From contig NZ_CP041198.1 of the NCBI RefSeq assembly GCF_006517815.1, positions 248,001 to 312,000 on the forward strand: a stretch of DNA of 64,000 nucleotides. The letters are read 5' to 3'. Of this stretch, positions 32,377 to 41,400 are shown one piece after another. Under the pieces are notes generated by a model that was not told the origin of the DNA, did not search any database, and saw only the letters and a list, made by a program, of their open reading frames with translations. A program made the translations under genes and the position numbers. This DNA is from Pseudarthrobacter sp. NIBRBAC000502770 (GTDB lineage: Bacteria; Actinomycetota; Actinomycetes; Actinomycetales; Micrococcaceae). How positions within the stretch are numbered: the first letter of the stretch is position 1; every line of letters starts with the position of its first letter.

Positions 32377-32387
32377 AGGCTACCTTC

Positions 32388-33128
32388 GTGTCTTCACGCC
32401 ATCATTCTGCGCGCCACCGTGCGCAAACGGTTCGCACCAGCCCCTTGGACGCCGTGTCCAAGGCCGTGAGTGCAAATGCCGGGACCGTAGGCCGCCAGGC
32501 TGCCGTAGTGGCAGCCGCATCGGGCCTGATCCTGAGCATGGGCCTGCCAGCAAACGCAGCTGACACCACCGCCGGTGTCTCTGCATCCACCGAGTCCGGC
32601 TCGGCACAGACGGCACTGGCCGTCACGGCCGCCCCCACGGCCACGGTTTCCTTCGAGCGCCCGGTCGTCAAGACCACCGCCGCTCCGAAGGTGGAGGCGG
32701 TACGTCCCCAGTCCACCGCGCCGGCCGAACGCGCCGCCACCGCTGGCCAGGACGCCGCTCCCGCCGCCAAGGCTGCCGAGACTGTCTCCGCCGCAACCTC
32801 CGGCATTGCAGCCATCGCCTACACCGGCATCGGCCACTCCTATGTATGGGGCGGCACCAGCCCGGTCACCGGCTGGGACTGCTCCGGGTTCGTCCAGTGG
32901 GTCTACGCACAGGCCGGGATCAGCATCCCGCGCACCAACGCGTGGAACATCATGACCCCGACCTCCACCCCGCAGGCGGGCGACCTCGTTGTCCAGAACG
33001 GCGGCGCGCACGTGGGTATCTACGTCGGCAATGGCATGATGATCAGCGCGCTCAACCCCTCCCAGGGCACGCTGCTGCACTCGCCCGCAGCCACCGGTAG
33101 CTCGTCGTACTACCACCTCAACAAGTAG
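32388..33128 (+). CDS. Secreted NlpC/P60 peptidoglycan endopeptidase (riboswitch-controlled)
   Basis: The 246-residue protein has a signal sequence (GRQAAVVAAASGLILSMGLPANA), an Ala/Thr/Pro-rich linker (about 65-140) and an NlpC/P60 domain at the C-terminus. The catalytic Cys is C165 in GWDCSGFVQWVYAQAG and the His is H208 in GGAHVGIYVGNG; a polar third residue follows in SALNPS. Such enzymes cut gamma-D-Glu to diamino acid bonds in cell-wall peptides. Start GTG 32388 has GGGAGAGG eight bases upstream, inside the c-di-AMP riboswitch. The N-terminus closely resembles the next gene, so the two are paralogues that arose by tandem duplication. Confidence 0.92.
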   Translation: MSSRHHSARHRAQTVRTSPLDAVSKAVSANAGTVGRQAAVVAAASGLILSMGLPANAADTTAGVSASTESGSAQTALAVTAAPTATVSFERPVVKTTAAPKVEAVRPQSTAPAERAATAGQDAAPAAKAAETVSAATSGIAAIAYTGIGHSYVWGGTSPVTGWDCSGFVQWVYAQAGISIPRTNAWNIMTPTSTPQAGDLVVQNGGAHVGIYVGNGMMISALNPSQGTLLHSPAATGSSSYYHLNK

Positions 33129-33204
33129 TTCTTGGGCTTAGCGCTCCAAGGGCTATTTCTTTGCCCACAGCTTTTCCGCTAGAAACCAGATCCCCGTTCG
33201 GGAT

Positions 33205-33233
33205 GCGCCGGCTTACCCCCAAGATGCCGGCGC
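33205..33233 (+). other. Stem-loop in the gap before the third hydrolase gene
   Basis: GCGCCGGC (33205-33212) pairs perfectly with GCCGGCGC (33226-33233) around a 13-base loop. No T-run follows. It may be a terminator-like or stability hairpin. The 163-base gap (33129-33291) also holds GGGC-TATTTCTTT-GCCC near 33150. I see no third riboswitch. Confidence 0.5.
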
Positions 33234-33291
33234 GTCCAGCCCCCTTTGCCTGCCTACACGCGGTCCGAAGGAAAAACGAAAGAGAGAACTC

Positions 33292-34065
33292 ATGACGACT
33301 CGTGCTACCGCACGGCACCGCGCCGAGGTCACCAAAACCAACTCGATCGCCATCATTGCCAAAGCTGTCAGCGACAACGCCGGTGGCATGGGCCGCCAGG
33401 CTGCTGTTATCGCCGCGGCTTCCGGCCTGGTCCTGACCAGCGGGCTCGCAGCGAACGCTGCCGACGCCAACGTCAAGCGCGATTCCGCTCCGGCGTCCCA
33501 GCTCGAAGTTGAATCGGCCGTCGACGCCCCGATTTCCGCGGCTTCCACCATTGCCATCAGCTACGAGAAGCCTGCTGTCACCACCACGCCGGCTCCCGTC
33601 GTCGAGCCCGAGCCCCAGGTCCAGGTGCAGGAAGCTGCTCCCGCGCCTGTGGCGCAGCCTGTTGCTGCTGCCAAGGCCACGGCCAAGGTTGTTACCGCCG
33701 CTGCTCCGGCTGCTCCCGCCGCCCAGGTTTCCGCAAGCGGGAAGGGAGCAGCCATCCTTTCCGCCGCATACGCCCAGCTCGGCGTGCATCAGGACTGCAC
33801 CATGCTGGTGACCAACGCACTGGCTGCCGTCGGCATCCATTTCCACGACTGGCCGGCAGGCTACCTGTCGCTGGGTGACACCGTGCCCATGTCCCAGGCC
33901 CAGCCCGGCGACCTGCTGTACTACGCCGACGGTGGCGGCGGCATGGCCCACATTGCCGTTTACGCCGGTAACGGCATGGCCGTCCACGGCGGCTTCAATG
34001 GCAACGACACCGTGGTCTTCAGCGCCAATGTTGGCTCCGGACCGGTAGCCATCCGCGTACGTTAG
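33292..34065 (+). CDS. Secreted NlpC/P60-like hydrolase (paralogue without riboswitch)
   Basis: The 257-residue protein has the same N-terminal pattern as its neighbour (ARHRAEVTKTNSIAIIAKAVSDNAGGMGRQAAVIAAASGLVLTSGLAANAAD), so the leader is a duplicated signal sequence. A Pro/Ala/Val/Glu linker (about 85-150) leads to an NlpC/P60-type domain with Cys169 in HQDCTMLVTNAL, His220 in MAHIAVYAGNG, and His in AVHGGF. The region around Cys (HQDCTML) is unlike the usual D-C-S-G-F, so this may be a distant subfamily with altered substrate. AGAGAG precedes the ATG. Unlike the two genes before it, it has no visible c-di-AMP riboswitch. It is followed by a strong terminator. Confidence 0.83.
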   Translation: MTTRATARHRAEVTKTNSIAIIAKAVSDNAGGMGRQAAVIAAASGLVLTSGLAANAADANVKRDSAPASQLEVESAVDAPISAASTIAISYEKPAVTTTPAPVVEPEPQVQVQEAAPAPVAQPVAAAKATAKVVTAAAPAAPAAQVSASGKGAAILSAAYAQLGVHQDCTMLVTNALAAVGIHFHDWPAGYLSLGDTVPMSQAQPGDLLYYADGGGGMAHIAVYAGNGMAVHGGFNGNDTVVFSANVGSGPVAIRVR

Positions 34066-34115
34066 GCATTCCTGTGCCGGCCTTAACCAACGCCGGCCCG
34101 CGTGCTGCTTGCCAG

Positions 34116-34147
34116 AGGACCCCCGCCAGCAAGGCGGGGGTCCTTTG
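34116..34147 (+). terminator. Intrinsic terminator after the third hydrolase
   Basis: AGGACCCCCGCC pairs with GGCGGGGGTCCT (12 bases) around a 5-base loop and is followed by TTT. It lies 50 bases after the stop. Confidence 0.9.
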
Positions 34148-34336
34148 CGCTTAAGGGCTTTGCCGCCGGCGTCCCCGCCTTTTCCCTGGCATGGTGACGG
34201 AAGGGGCCTCCGGGGCGGCGATTACCTGATTCTGCACTTCTTTGTTTACTCTTGTGATGTCGATCCATAGCCCGGACATGCCGAGGGCAGCCGGCCCTCG
34301 TGCCCCTGACGGGTGCGGCCGTGAAGAGGTAAGTGC

Positions 34337-34837
34337 ATGCGCACTCTCGTTCTGAATGCTGGATATGAACCGCTGGCGGTTATCACTTTCCGCCGGGCGC
34401 TGGTGCTTGTGCTCACGGGCAAGGCAAGCGTCGTGGCCGAAGGGGACGACCCGGTGGTGGGGCCCACCGACGTCCTGGGCCGCCCGTCCGTGATCCTCCT
34501 CAACCGTTACATCCGGCCCAGGTACAACCACTCAACGGCCGTCAGCCGCAGGGGCGTACTCCGGCGGGACGGTCACAAATGTGCCTACTGCGGCAAGGCT
34601 GCGCACACAATCGACCACGTTCACCCAAAGTCGCGTGGAGGTGCCGATTCGTGGGAGAACCTGGTGGCCGCCTGCCTGCGGTGCAACAACGTCAAGGGCG
34701 ACCACACTCCCGCCGAGATGGGGTGGACCCTTCGGTTTGTTCCCGAGCCGCCGCACGGGACGATCTGGCAGATCAAGGAACTGGAGAAGCCGACCCCCGC
34801 ATGGGATCCGTTCCTGCTGCCGGAGCGCGCTGCCTGA
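34337..34837 (+). CDS. HNH endonuclease family protein
   Basis: The 166-residue protein begins MRTLVLNAGYEPLAVITFRRALVLVLTGKASVV, typical of a widespread group of bacterial HNH proteins. The HNH core is RDGHKCAYCGKAAHTIDHVHPKSRGGADSWENLVAACLRCNNVKGDHTP, with the C-x2-C zinc pairs (CAYC and CLRC) and the His residues for metal-dependent cleavage. The actual target is unknown; in most genomes this family is an isolated housekeeping gene rather than part of a defence island, and nothing nearby suggests otherwise. GAAGAGGTAAG precedes the ATG at 34337. Confidence 0.9.
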   Translation: MRTLVLNAGYEPLAVITFRRALVLVLTGKASVVAEGDDPVVGPTDVLGRPSVILLNRYIRPRYNHSTAVSRRGVLRRDGHKCAYCGKAAHTIDHVHPKSRGGADSWENLVAACLRCNNVKGDHTPAEMGWTLRFVPEPPHGTIWQIKELEKPTPAWDPFLLPERAA

Positions 34838-34892
34838 CAGTTTCCCGGCGCCTCCCGGCGCCGGAAAGGGTGCCGGTCGCTAGGCTGGGGAA

Positions 34893-35900
34893 GTGCACAA
34901 GAACAGCTTGGCTTTTGATGCCCTGATCCTTGCCGGGGGACGATCATCGCGCCTGGGCGGCGTGCCCAAGCAGTCGTTGGTTTTCCACGGCCAAACCCTC
35001 CTGGAGCGCGCCGTTGCCGCGGCGGCCGGTGCCCGGCTGACCGTGGTTGTCGGCGATGCGGGAGTCCTGCCGGGTGAATCCGGGGAGGGCCACCCGCTGC
35101 CACTGTCGGTCCGCCCTGCCAACCTGCTTGCATGCCGGGAGGAGCCGCCCTTTGCTGGTCCGGCGGCTGCGATTGCCGCAGGCCTGGATACCCTGGCGAG
35201 GAACGGGGGAGGGGCCCCCTACTCCCTGGTGCTGGCCTGCGACATGCCGTTGGCCGCCCAGGCGGTGGCAGTGCTGCGGGACGCATTGCTGCAGTCCGAT
35301 CCCGGCGTCCGCCCAGGTGGGGTGGTGGCCCGTTCCGAGGACGGCAGGACCCAGCCGTTGGCAGGTTTCTACAGCACGGCTGGGTTAAAAAGGTCCTGCG
35401 CTGACCTGGCTTCACGCAACGCCCTGGTCAACGGCTCGGTCAGGGCGCTCCTTGCTAGTCTGGACGTGCAGCTTGTCACAGTCCCCGCCGGGTCCACCGC
35501 CGATGTGGATACCTGGGACGATGCTGCCGCGCTGGGTGTTGCCGCCGGGAACCAGCACGCATGGGAAAGTCCGGCGCACAGCCGGAGACAACGTGGGAGG
35601 CAAGTCGTGAAAAGCCAGGACGAGACACTGGAAGAGTGGTGCAGGGCGCTCCTCCAGGCGTACAAACTTGAGGACGTCCAGGTGGATATCAACGCCGTGC
35701 TGGCGCTTGCAGGCGTGGCCGCCCACTCTGTTGTGCGGCCCGCCGCACCGCTGACTACCTTCATCGCAGGCTTCGCCGCCGGACTGGCTGCCGCACCCGG
35801 CAGGGAGATGGATGCGGCATCGATGGACGCGGCACTGGCCGTGGCCCGTTCGCTGGCGGCCGACTACGACGCTGAAGCCGCCGGGACTCCCGGCGAATGA
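34893..35900 (+). CDS. MobA-like nucleotidyltransferase fused to DUF6457
   Basis: The 335-residue protein has an N-terminal MobA-like NTP transferase domain (residues 1-225) with ALILAGGRSSRLGGVPKQSL, PFAGPAAAIAAGL and LACDMPL, as in enzymes that add GMP or CMP to molybdopterin. A C-terminal DUF6457 domain (about 240-335; DETLEEWCRALLQAYKLEDVQVDINAVLALAGVAAHSVVRPAAPLTTF) completes it; this domain often stands alone beside molybdenum-cofactor genes. A GTG at 35607 with GGGAGG six bases ahead is in frame at the start of DUF6457 and could make the domain as a separate short protein. The stop overlaps the moeA start (ATGA), so the genes are an operon. Confidence 0.85.
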   Translation: MHKNSLAFDALILAGGRSSRLGGVPKQSLVFHGQTLLERAVAAAAGARLTVVVGDAGVLPGESGEGHPLPLSVRPANLLACREEPPFAGPAAAIAAGLDTLARNGGGAPYSLVLACDMPLAAQAVAVLRDALLQSDPGVRPGGVVARSEDGRTQPLAGFYSTAGLKRSCADLASRNALVNGSVRALLASLDVQLVTVPAGSTADVDTWDDAAALGVAAGNQHAWESPAHSRRQRGRQVVKSQDETLEEWCRALLQAYKLEDVQVDINAVLALAGVAAHSVVRPAAPLTTFIAGFAAGLAAAPGREMDAASMDAALAVARSLAADYDAEAAGTPGE

Positions 35901-37315
35901 CCGCAGAACCCCATCACGGTCCTGACGCGCCGCCGGGAGCAGAGCCGCAGGCGCGCAGGGGCGAAACTGAACACACGCCTGCTGACCATCACCAGGCAGC
36001 GCACACCTGGCAGGAAGCCCGGCAGGCTGCCTTCGATGCAGCAACCCCCATTCCGCCAGGCCCCGTTGCCCTGCGGATAGCCCTTGGCCGCAAGCTCGAC
36101 CGGGACATCGTTGCCCTCCAGGACATGCCCCATTACGCCTCCTCAGCCATGGACGGCTGGGCAGTCAATGGAAGCGGCCCGTGGATCCCGGTGGAGGCCG
36201 GTAGCCGGCTGGCGCCGCACCAGGCCAGCCCCATTGCCACCGGTGGCCTCATCCCGCCCGGTGCAAAGGCGGTGCTTCGCAGCGAGAACGCGGTCCTGGG
36301 GCAGGATGACGAGGGGCTGCCCGTCCTGATGACCGGCGGCAAGGCGCGTCCGGGCGAGCCCCGCGCGGGAGAGCACATCCGGAAAGCCGGGGAGGAAGCC
36401 CTCGAAGGGGACATCCTGGTCAAGGCCGGGGTATCGCTCAACCCCGCACACTTGGCCCTCGCCGCCCTGGCAGGCTACGACGAAGTCCCGGTCCAGGGTA
36501 AGCCCGTGGTCCGCCTGGTCCTGACCGGATCAGAGGTGGTGGACCAGGGCACGCCCGCCCCCGGCCAGGTACGCGATACCTTCGGCCCGCAGCTGCCTGA
36601 CGTCGTGGCAATGCTGGGCGGCATCGCCGCCGGCCAGCAGCGGATCGGCGACTCGTACACCGAATGGCTGGCGGCGCTCGAAGACGTGCTGCCAGAGGTG
36701 CCCGGCGCACCGGACCTGCCTGCCGACGTCGTCATCACCACCGGGGGTACTGGACGCTCCGGAACGGACCACCTCCGCCGGGCAGTGGCCGAACTCGGCG
36801 GCCGGCTCATCATCGACGGCGTGGCAATGCGGCCGGGACACCCCGCGGTCCTCGCCGAACTTCCCGACGGCCGTTTTGTCCTGGGACTTCCCGGCAACCC
36901 GCTGGCGGCAATGATGGCCCTCTCCACCGTGGGTGCCCCGTTGCTGGCTGCCCTGGGGCACCATCCCATGCCGCCGGTGGAAGACGTGCCGTGCGGGACG
37001 ATGATCGAGCCCGACCCCGGCCGTACCCGGCTGATGCCCTTCCGGCTGCTGTATGGCATGGCATCCCCGGCGCAGCACACTGGGCCCGGCATGATGCGTG
37101 GGCTGGCAGCCGCGGACGGCGTACTGGTGGTGCCGCCGCACGGGGTGCAGCTGGGTGAGCTGGTGCCTGCCTTCGCGCTGCCGTGGGGGACGCCCATCCC
37201 GCGGCCCGGTGAAAGTGATGCCAAAGCCAAGCCCCGAACGGGCGCCCGCACCGGCCAGCCCAAGGCCAAACCGGCAACCAGCGGGCCCGTCGACTGGAGT
37301 GCGCTCCTGGGCTGA
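35897..37315 (+). CDS. moeA: Molybdopterin molybdotransferase
   Basis: The 472-residue enzyme inserts molybdate into adenylated molybdopterin to complete the cofactor. Recognisable parts are LPHYASSAMDGWAV-type motif near the N-terminus (QDMPHYASSAMDGWAVNG), ATGGLIPPGAKAVLRSENA, the MPT-binding motif TTGGTGRSGTDHLRRAV, and LPGNPLAAMMALSTVGAPLL. Length is somewhat above E. coli MoeA because of Pro/Ala-rich N- and C-terminal extensions. Start ATG overlaps the preceding stop by 4 bases, so translation is coupled to the MobA-like gene. fdhD follows, giving a compact Mo-cofactor group. Confidence 0.95.
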   Translation: MTAEPHHGPDAPPGAEPQARRGETEHTPADHHQAAHTWQEARQAAFDAATPIPPGPVALRIALGRKLDRDIVALQDMPHYASSAMDGWAVNGSGPWIPVEAGSRLAPHQASPIATGGLIPPGAKAVLRSENAVLGQDDEGLPVLMTGGKARPGEPRAGEHIRKAGEEALEGDILVKAGVSLNPAHLALAALAGYDEVPVQGKPVVRLVLTGSEVVDQGTPAPGQVRDTFGPQLPDVVAMLGGIAAGQQRIGDSYTEWLAALEDVLPEVPGAPDLPADVVITTGGTGRSGTDHLRRAVAELGGRLIIDGVAMRPGHPAVLAELPDGRFVLGLPGNPLAAMMALSTVGAPLLAALGHHPMPPVEDVPCGTMIEPDPGRTRLMPFRLLYGMASPAQHTGPGMMRGLAAADGVLVVPPHGVQLGELVPAFALPWGTPIPRPGESDAKAKPRTGARTGQPKAKPATSGPVDWSALLG

Positions 37316-37409
37316 CGCACGGCAGGGCCGGTGCCCCCGGAAGGCGCTACCTGGGACAGGGCAGGCTTTGTTGGTGCCATGATGGAGTAATGAACAAGCA
37401 GGGTGGAAT

Positions 37410-38288
37410 ATGGGACGGGTAACCCAGCGCCGGAAGGTGCACAAGTATGTCCTGGATGGTTCCCCAAGTGCCCTGGAGTACCCGGTCCGCCACCGTGAAG
37501 ACGTCCTCGCCGTGGAGGAACCGCTGGAAATCCGGCTCGGCGGCCTGTCCTATTCCGTAACCATGCGCACCCCCGGCGATGACTTCGACCTGGTGGCCGG
37601 CTTCCTGGTGTCCGAGGGCGTCATCTGGGCCCCAGAGCAGCTGGTGTCGCTCCGGTTCTGCGCCGGCGAGGACGAAAACGGCGTCCAGACGTTCAACGTG
37701 GTGGAGGCCCAGCTGCGGCCGGACGTCCCGCTCCCGGACACGGGCCGCCGGGTCTACACGTCCAGCTCCTGCGGCATCTGCGGAACGGATTCCATCGAGG
37801 CCGTCCAGAAGTCCTCGCACCACAGTCCCCAGCCGGACCCGCTGACCGTGGATGCCAGGGTCCTGGCCTCCCTGCCCGACCTGTTGCGGGAGTCCCAGCG
37901 CGTCTTCGACGATACCGGCGGCGTACACGCGGCGGGCCTGTTCAGGATCGACGACGACGGCGTCCCCCGGCTCCTGTGCCTGCGCGAGGACGTAGGGCGC
38001 CACAACGCCGTGGACAAAGTGGTGGGCTGGGCACTGCGTGAAGGCCTCCTGCCGTTGGCGGGGACTGTCCTCCAGGTGTCCGGCCGGGCGTCCTTCGAAC
38101 TGGTACAGAAAGCCTCGCTTGCCGGAATCCCCGTCCTGGCCGCCGTGAGTGCGCCATCGAGCCTTGCCGTGGAACTGGCAGAGGCCAACGGGCTGACCCT
38201 GGCAGGCTTCAGCCGGGGCAGCAGTTTCAATATCTACGCCGGGAACTCCAGGGTCCTCGGGCCCCAGCCCGCCGTGCCAAGGCCTTAG
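37410..38288 (+). CDS. fdhD: Formate dehydrogenase accessory sulfurtransferase
   Basis: The 292-residue sulfurtransferase transfers sulfur to the molybdenum centre of formate dehydrogenases. The redox Cys pair is present in SSSCGICGTDSI (Cys121 and Cys124), and the GRASFELVQKA and AEANGLTLAGFSRGSSFNIYAG motifs match the family. EDVGRHNAVDKVVG is the usual signature loop. The start at 37410 has GGTGG upstream. It lies 94 bases downstream of moeA in the Mo-cofactor group, but no formate dehydrogenase gene is in the window, so its client enzyme must be elsewhere. Confidence 0.95.
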   Translation: MGRVTQRRKVHKYVLDGSPSALEYPVRHREDVLAVEEPLEIRLGGLSYSVTMRTPGDDFDLVAGFLVSEGVIWAPEQLVSLRFCAGEDENGVQTFNVVEAQLRPDVPLPDTGRRVYTSSSCGICGTDSIEAVQKSSHHSPQPDPLTVDARVLASLPDLLRESQRVFDDTGGVHAAGLFRIDDDGVPRLLCLREDVGRHNAVDKVVGWALREGLLPLAGTVLQVSGRASFELVQKASLAGIPVLAAVSAPSSLAVELAEANGLTLAGFSRGSSFNIYAGNSRVLGPQPAVPRP

Positions 38289-38362
38289 CGCGGGTAACGC
38301 CTTGGCCCGTCCCACACCACCAGCCCAGGGGGTTGGACGCAGTGCCGCCAACAGGTAGATTT

Positions 38363-38377
38363 GTCCATCGAATGGAC
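38363..38377. promoter_or_regulatory. Palindrome in front of the alpha-mannosidase gene
   Basis: GTCCAT-CGA-ATGGAC is a perfect 6-base inverted repeat with a 3-base centre, 36 bases upstream of the TTG start. Size and place fit a repressor operator; the regulator is unknown and is not encoded next to it. Confidence 0.5.
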
Positions 38378-38413
38378 TCGATGATCCAGTCTCCAGCCTA
38401 AAGAGGACCTATA

Positions 38414-41400
38414 TTGCATGACGACCGCAGGATCACGGAAGTCCGCCTGGCGAGGTTTGTGCGGGAGCGCATTGCCCCTGCCGTTTACAGCAGGACGGTC
38501 CCGCTTACCCTGAGCAGCTGGGAAGTGCCCGGTGAGCCGGTCCCGGCGCTTGAAGCGATGCGGCAGGACTTCCAGCCGCAGGAGCACGGCGCCTCCTGGG
38601 GACGGCCGTGGGGCACCACCTGGCTGCGGCTGCAGGGGGAAGTGCCCGAATCCTGGGGCGGCAGCCCTGACACCGCCGTGGAGGTGGTGGTGGACCTGGG
38701 ATTCACCACCGAAGCCCCCGGGTTCCAGTGCGAGGGAATCGCCTGGCGGTCGGATGGCAGCATCATCAAGGCCATCTCACCCCGCAACCAGTACATCCCG
38801 CTCAAGCTGCTGGGCAGCGGCATGGCCGTGGACTTTTACGTGGAGGCGGCCGCCAACCCGGACATGGCGCAGGGCTGGACCTTTGCCGCTACCCCTTTGG
38901 GGGACAAGGCGACCGCAGGAGACGCCCCGCAGTACCGGCTGGGAACCATCGCCATCGCCGAGCTGAACCAGACCGTGTGGGAACTCCAGCAGGACGTCTG
39001 GACCCTCGCCGGCCTCATGGAGCAGCTTCCCCTGGAGCTCCCGCGCCGCCACGAGATCCTCCGCGCCCTCGAACACATGATGGACGTGATGGACCCGGAG
39101 GACGTTGCCGGGACCGCGGCAGCCGGGCGCCGGGCGCTCGCCGACGTCCTGACCAGGCCCGCCTACGCCTCCGCCCACCAACTGGTTGCCACCGGGCACG
39201 CCCACATCGACTCCGCCTGGCTCTGGCCGGTCCGTGAAACCATCCGCAAATGCGCCCGGACCTTCTCCAACGTGGTGGCCCTGATGGATGAAGACCCGAA
39301 TTTTGTCTTCTCCTGCTCCTCTGCGCAGCAGCTCGCCTGGATCAAGGAGCTGTACCCGGACCTCTTCAGCCGGATCCGGGAAAAGGTACGCGCGGGGCAA
39401 TTCGTCCCGGTCGGCGGCATGTGGGTGGAATCGGACACCAACATGCCCGGCGGCGAAGCCATGGCCCGGCAGTTCGTGGAGGGCAAGGGCTTCTTCCTTG
39501 CCGAGTTTGGCATTGAGTGCCGGGAAGCGTGGCTCCCGGATTCGTTCGGCTACAGCGCTGCCCTTCCCCAGATCGTGAAGTCCGCCGGCAGCCGCTGGTT
39601 CCTCACGCAGAAGATTTCCTGGAACCAGACCAACAGGATGCCCCACCACACTTTCAACTGGGAGGGGATCGACGGCACCCGGCTGTTTACCCACTTCCCG
39701 CCGGTGGACACCTACAACTCGGATCTCAGCGCCCGGGACCTGGCGCACGCCGAGCGCAACTATCGGGACCATGGCCGCGGCACCGTATCGCTGGTCCCGT
39801 TCGGGTACGGCGACGGCGGCGGCGGGCCCACCCGCGAAATGCTCGCCGCAGCTGCACGCACGGCGGACCTGGAAGGCTCTCCAAAGGTCCGGGTCGGATC
39901 CGCGGAAAGCTTCTTCCGGCAGGCCGAGGAAGACTACTCCGCACTTCCGGTCTGGGTGGGCGAGATGTACCTGGAACTCCACCGCGGCACCTACACCAGC
40001 CAGGCACAGACAAAGAAGGGCAACCGGCGCAGCGAGCACCTCCTGCGCGAAGCCGAATTGTGGTGCGCCACGGCTGCCGTCCGCGGCGGCGGTGCCTACG
40101 ACTATCCGGGCGCCGAGCTTCAGCGCCTCTGGCAACTGGTGCTGCTCCAGCAGTTCCACGACATCCTTCCCGGCAGCTCCATTGCCTGGGTCCACCAGGA
40201 CGCCGAGCGGAATTACCAGGCTGTCGAGAACGCCCTTGAGGCGTTGATCAGCCGCGCCGCCGCCGAGATGCTGGGCACCGGCAGCCGCCAGTTCCTGTTG
40301 AACGCCGCACCGCATCCCAGGGACGGGGTCCCCGCGCTGGGGGCGGCCGAACCGGCGTTGAGCCCGGAACCAGTACGGGCAACACCGCATGACGGCGGCT
40401 ACGTCCTGGACAATGGTGTTATCCGGGCCGTGGTGGATGCGGACGGGCTGCTTTCCTCCCTGCGCGACCATGCCAGCGGCCGCGAAGCGATCGCCCCCGG
40501 CCAGCGCGGCAACCTGCTCGAACTGCACCGTGACACCCCCAACGAATGGGACGCCTGGGATATCGATGAGTTCTACCGGCGCAACGTCACCCCACTGGTC
40601 CACGCAGAATCGGTCCGGCTTGACGGCGGAGGCGGCAGCGCCGTCGTGGTGGTGGAGCGATTGGCCGGGACCTCGCCGCTGACCCAGCGCATCACGCTTG
40701 CCCCCGGCAGTGCGTCCCTGGAGATCACCACCTCCGTGGACTGGCAGGAACGCGAAAAGCTGCTGAAGCTCGGCTTCGCACTGGATGTGCGGGCGGACCG
40801 GTCGGCTGCCGAAACGCAGTTCGGCCACGTCTTCCGGCCCACGCACACCAACACGTCGTGGGAGGCAGCAAAGTTCGAAATCTGCGCCCACCGGTGGATC
40901 CATGTGGGTGAACCCGGCTACGGCGTCGCCGTGTCCAACTCATCCACTTACGGCCATGACGTGGGAAGGAGCATCAGGGAGTCCGACGGCGGAACCACCA
41001 CCACGGTGCGGCTGTCCCTGCTGCGGGCGCCCAAGTTCCCCGACCCCGACGCAGACCGGGGACGTCACGAGTTGACCGTGGCCATCCGCCCGGGTGCCGG
41101 CATTGCCGATGCCGTCCAGGAAGGGTACCGGACAAACCTGGCACCCCGGCTGGTCACCGGCGCCCACGGAGTGGAGCCGCTTTTCTCCGTCAGCAATCCT
41201 GCCCTGGTCATCGAAGCCGTGAAACTGGCGCAGGACGGTTCCGGCGACGTAGTGGTCCGGCTGTATGAGTCACTGGGACAGCGTTCGGCGGGGAACATTA
41301 CGGCAAACTTCCCGGTGCGGGAGGTTGTGCCCACGGACCTTCTGGAGCGACCTGCCGAAGCCGCCGGGGTCGAGCCCTGCGACAACCGGGCCGTGCTTCA

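Noticed and set aside
33129..33291. Third c-di-AMP riboswitch before the third hydrolase
   Set aside because: None of the conserved ydaO blocks (GGGGAACC, CCGAATCCGACAGCT) is present; only unrelated hairpins are seen.
34337..34837. HNH gene as part of a phage-defence island
   Set aside because: No restriction, CRISPR, toxin-antitoxin or mobile-element gene is nearby; this HNH family is normally a single chromosomal gene.
38777..40903. Long minus-strand frame inside the mannosidase gene
   Set aside because: It lies wholly antisense to GH38, which has all motifs; treated as a GC artefact.
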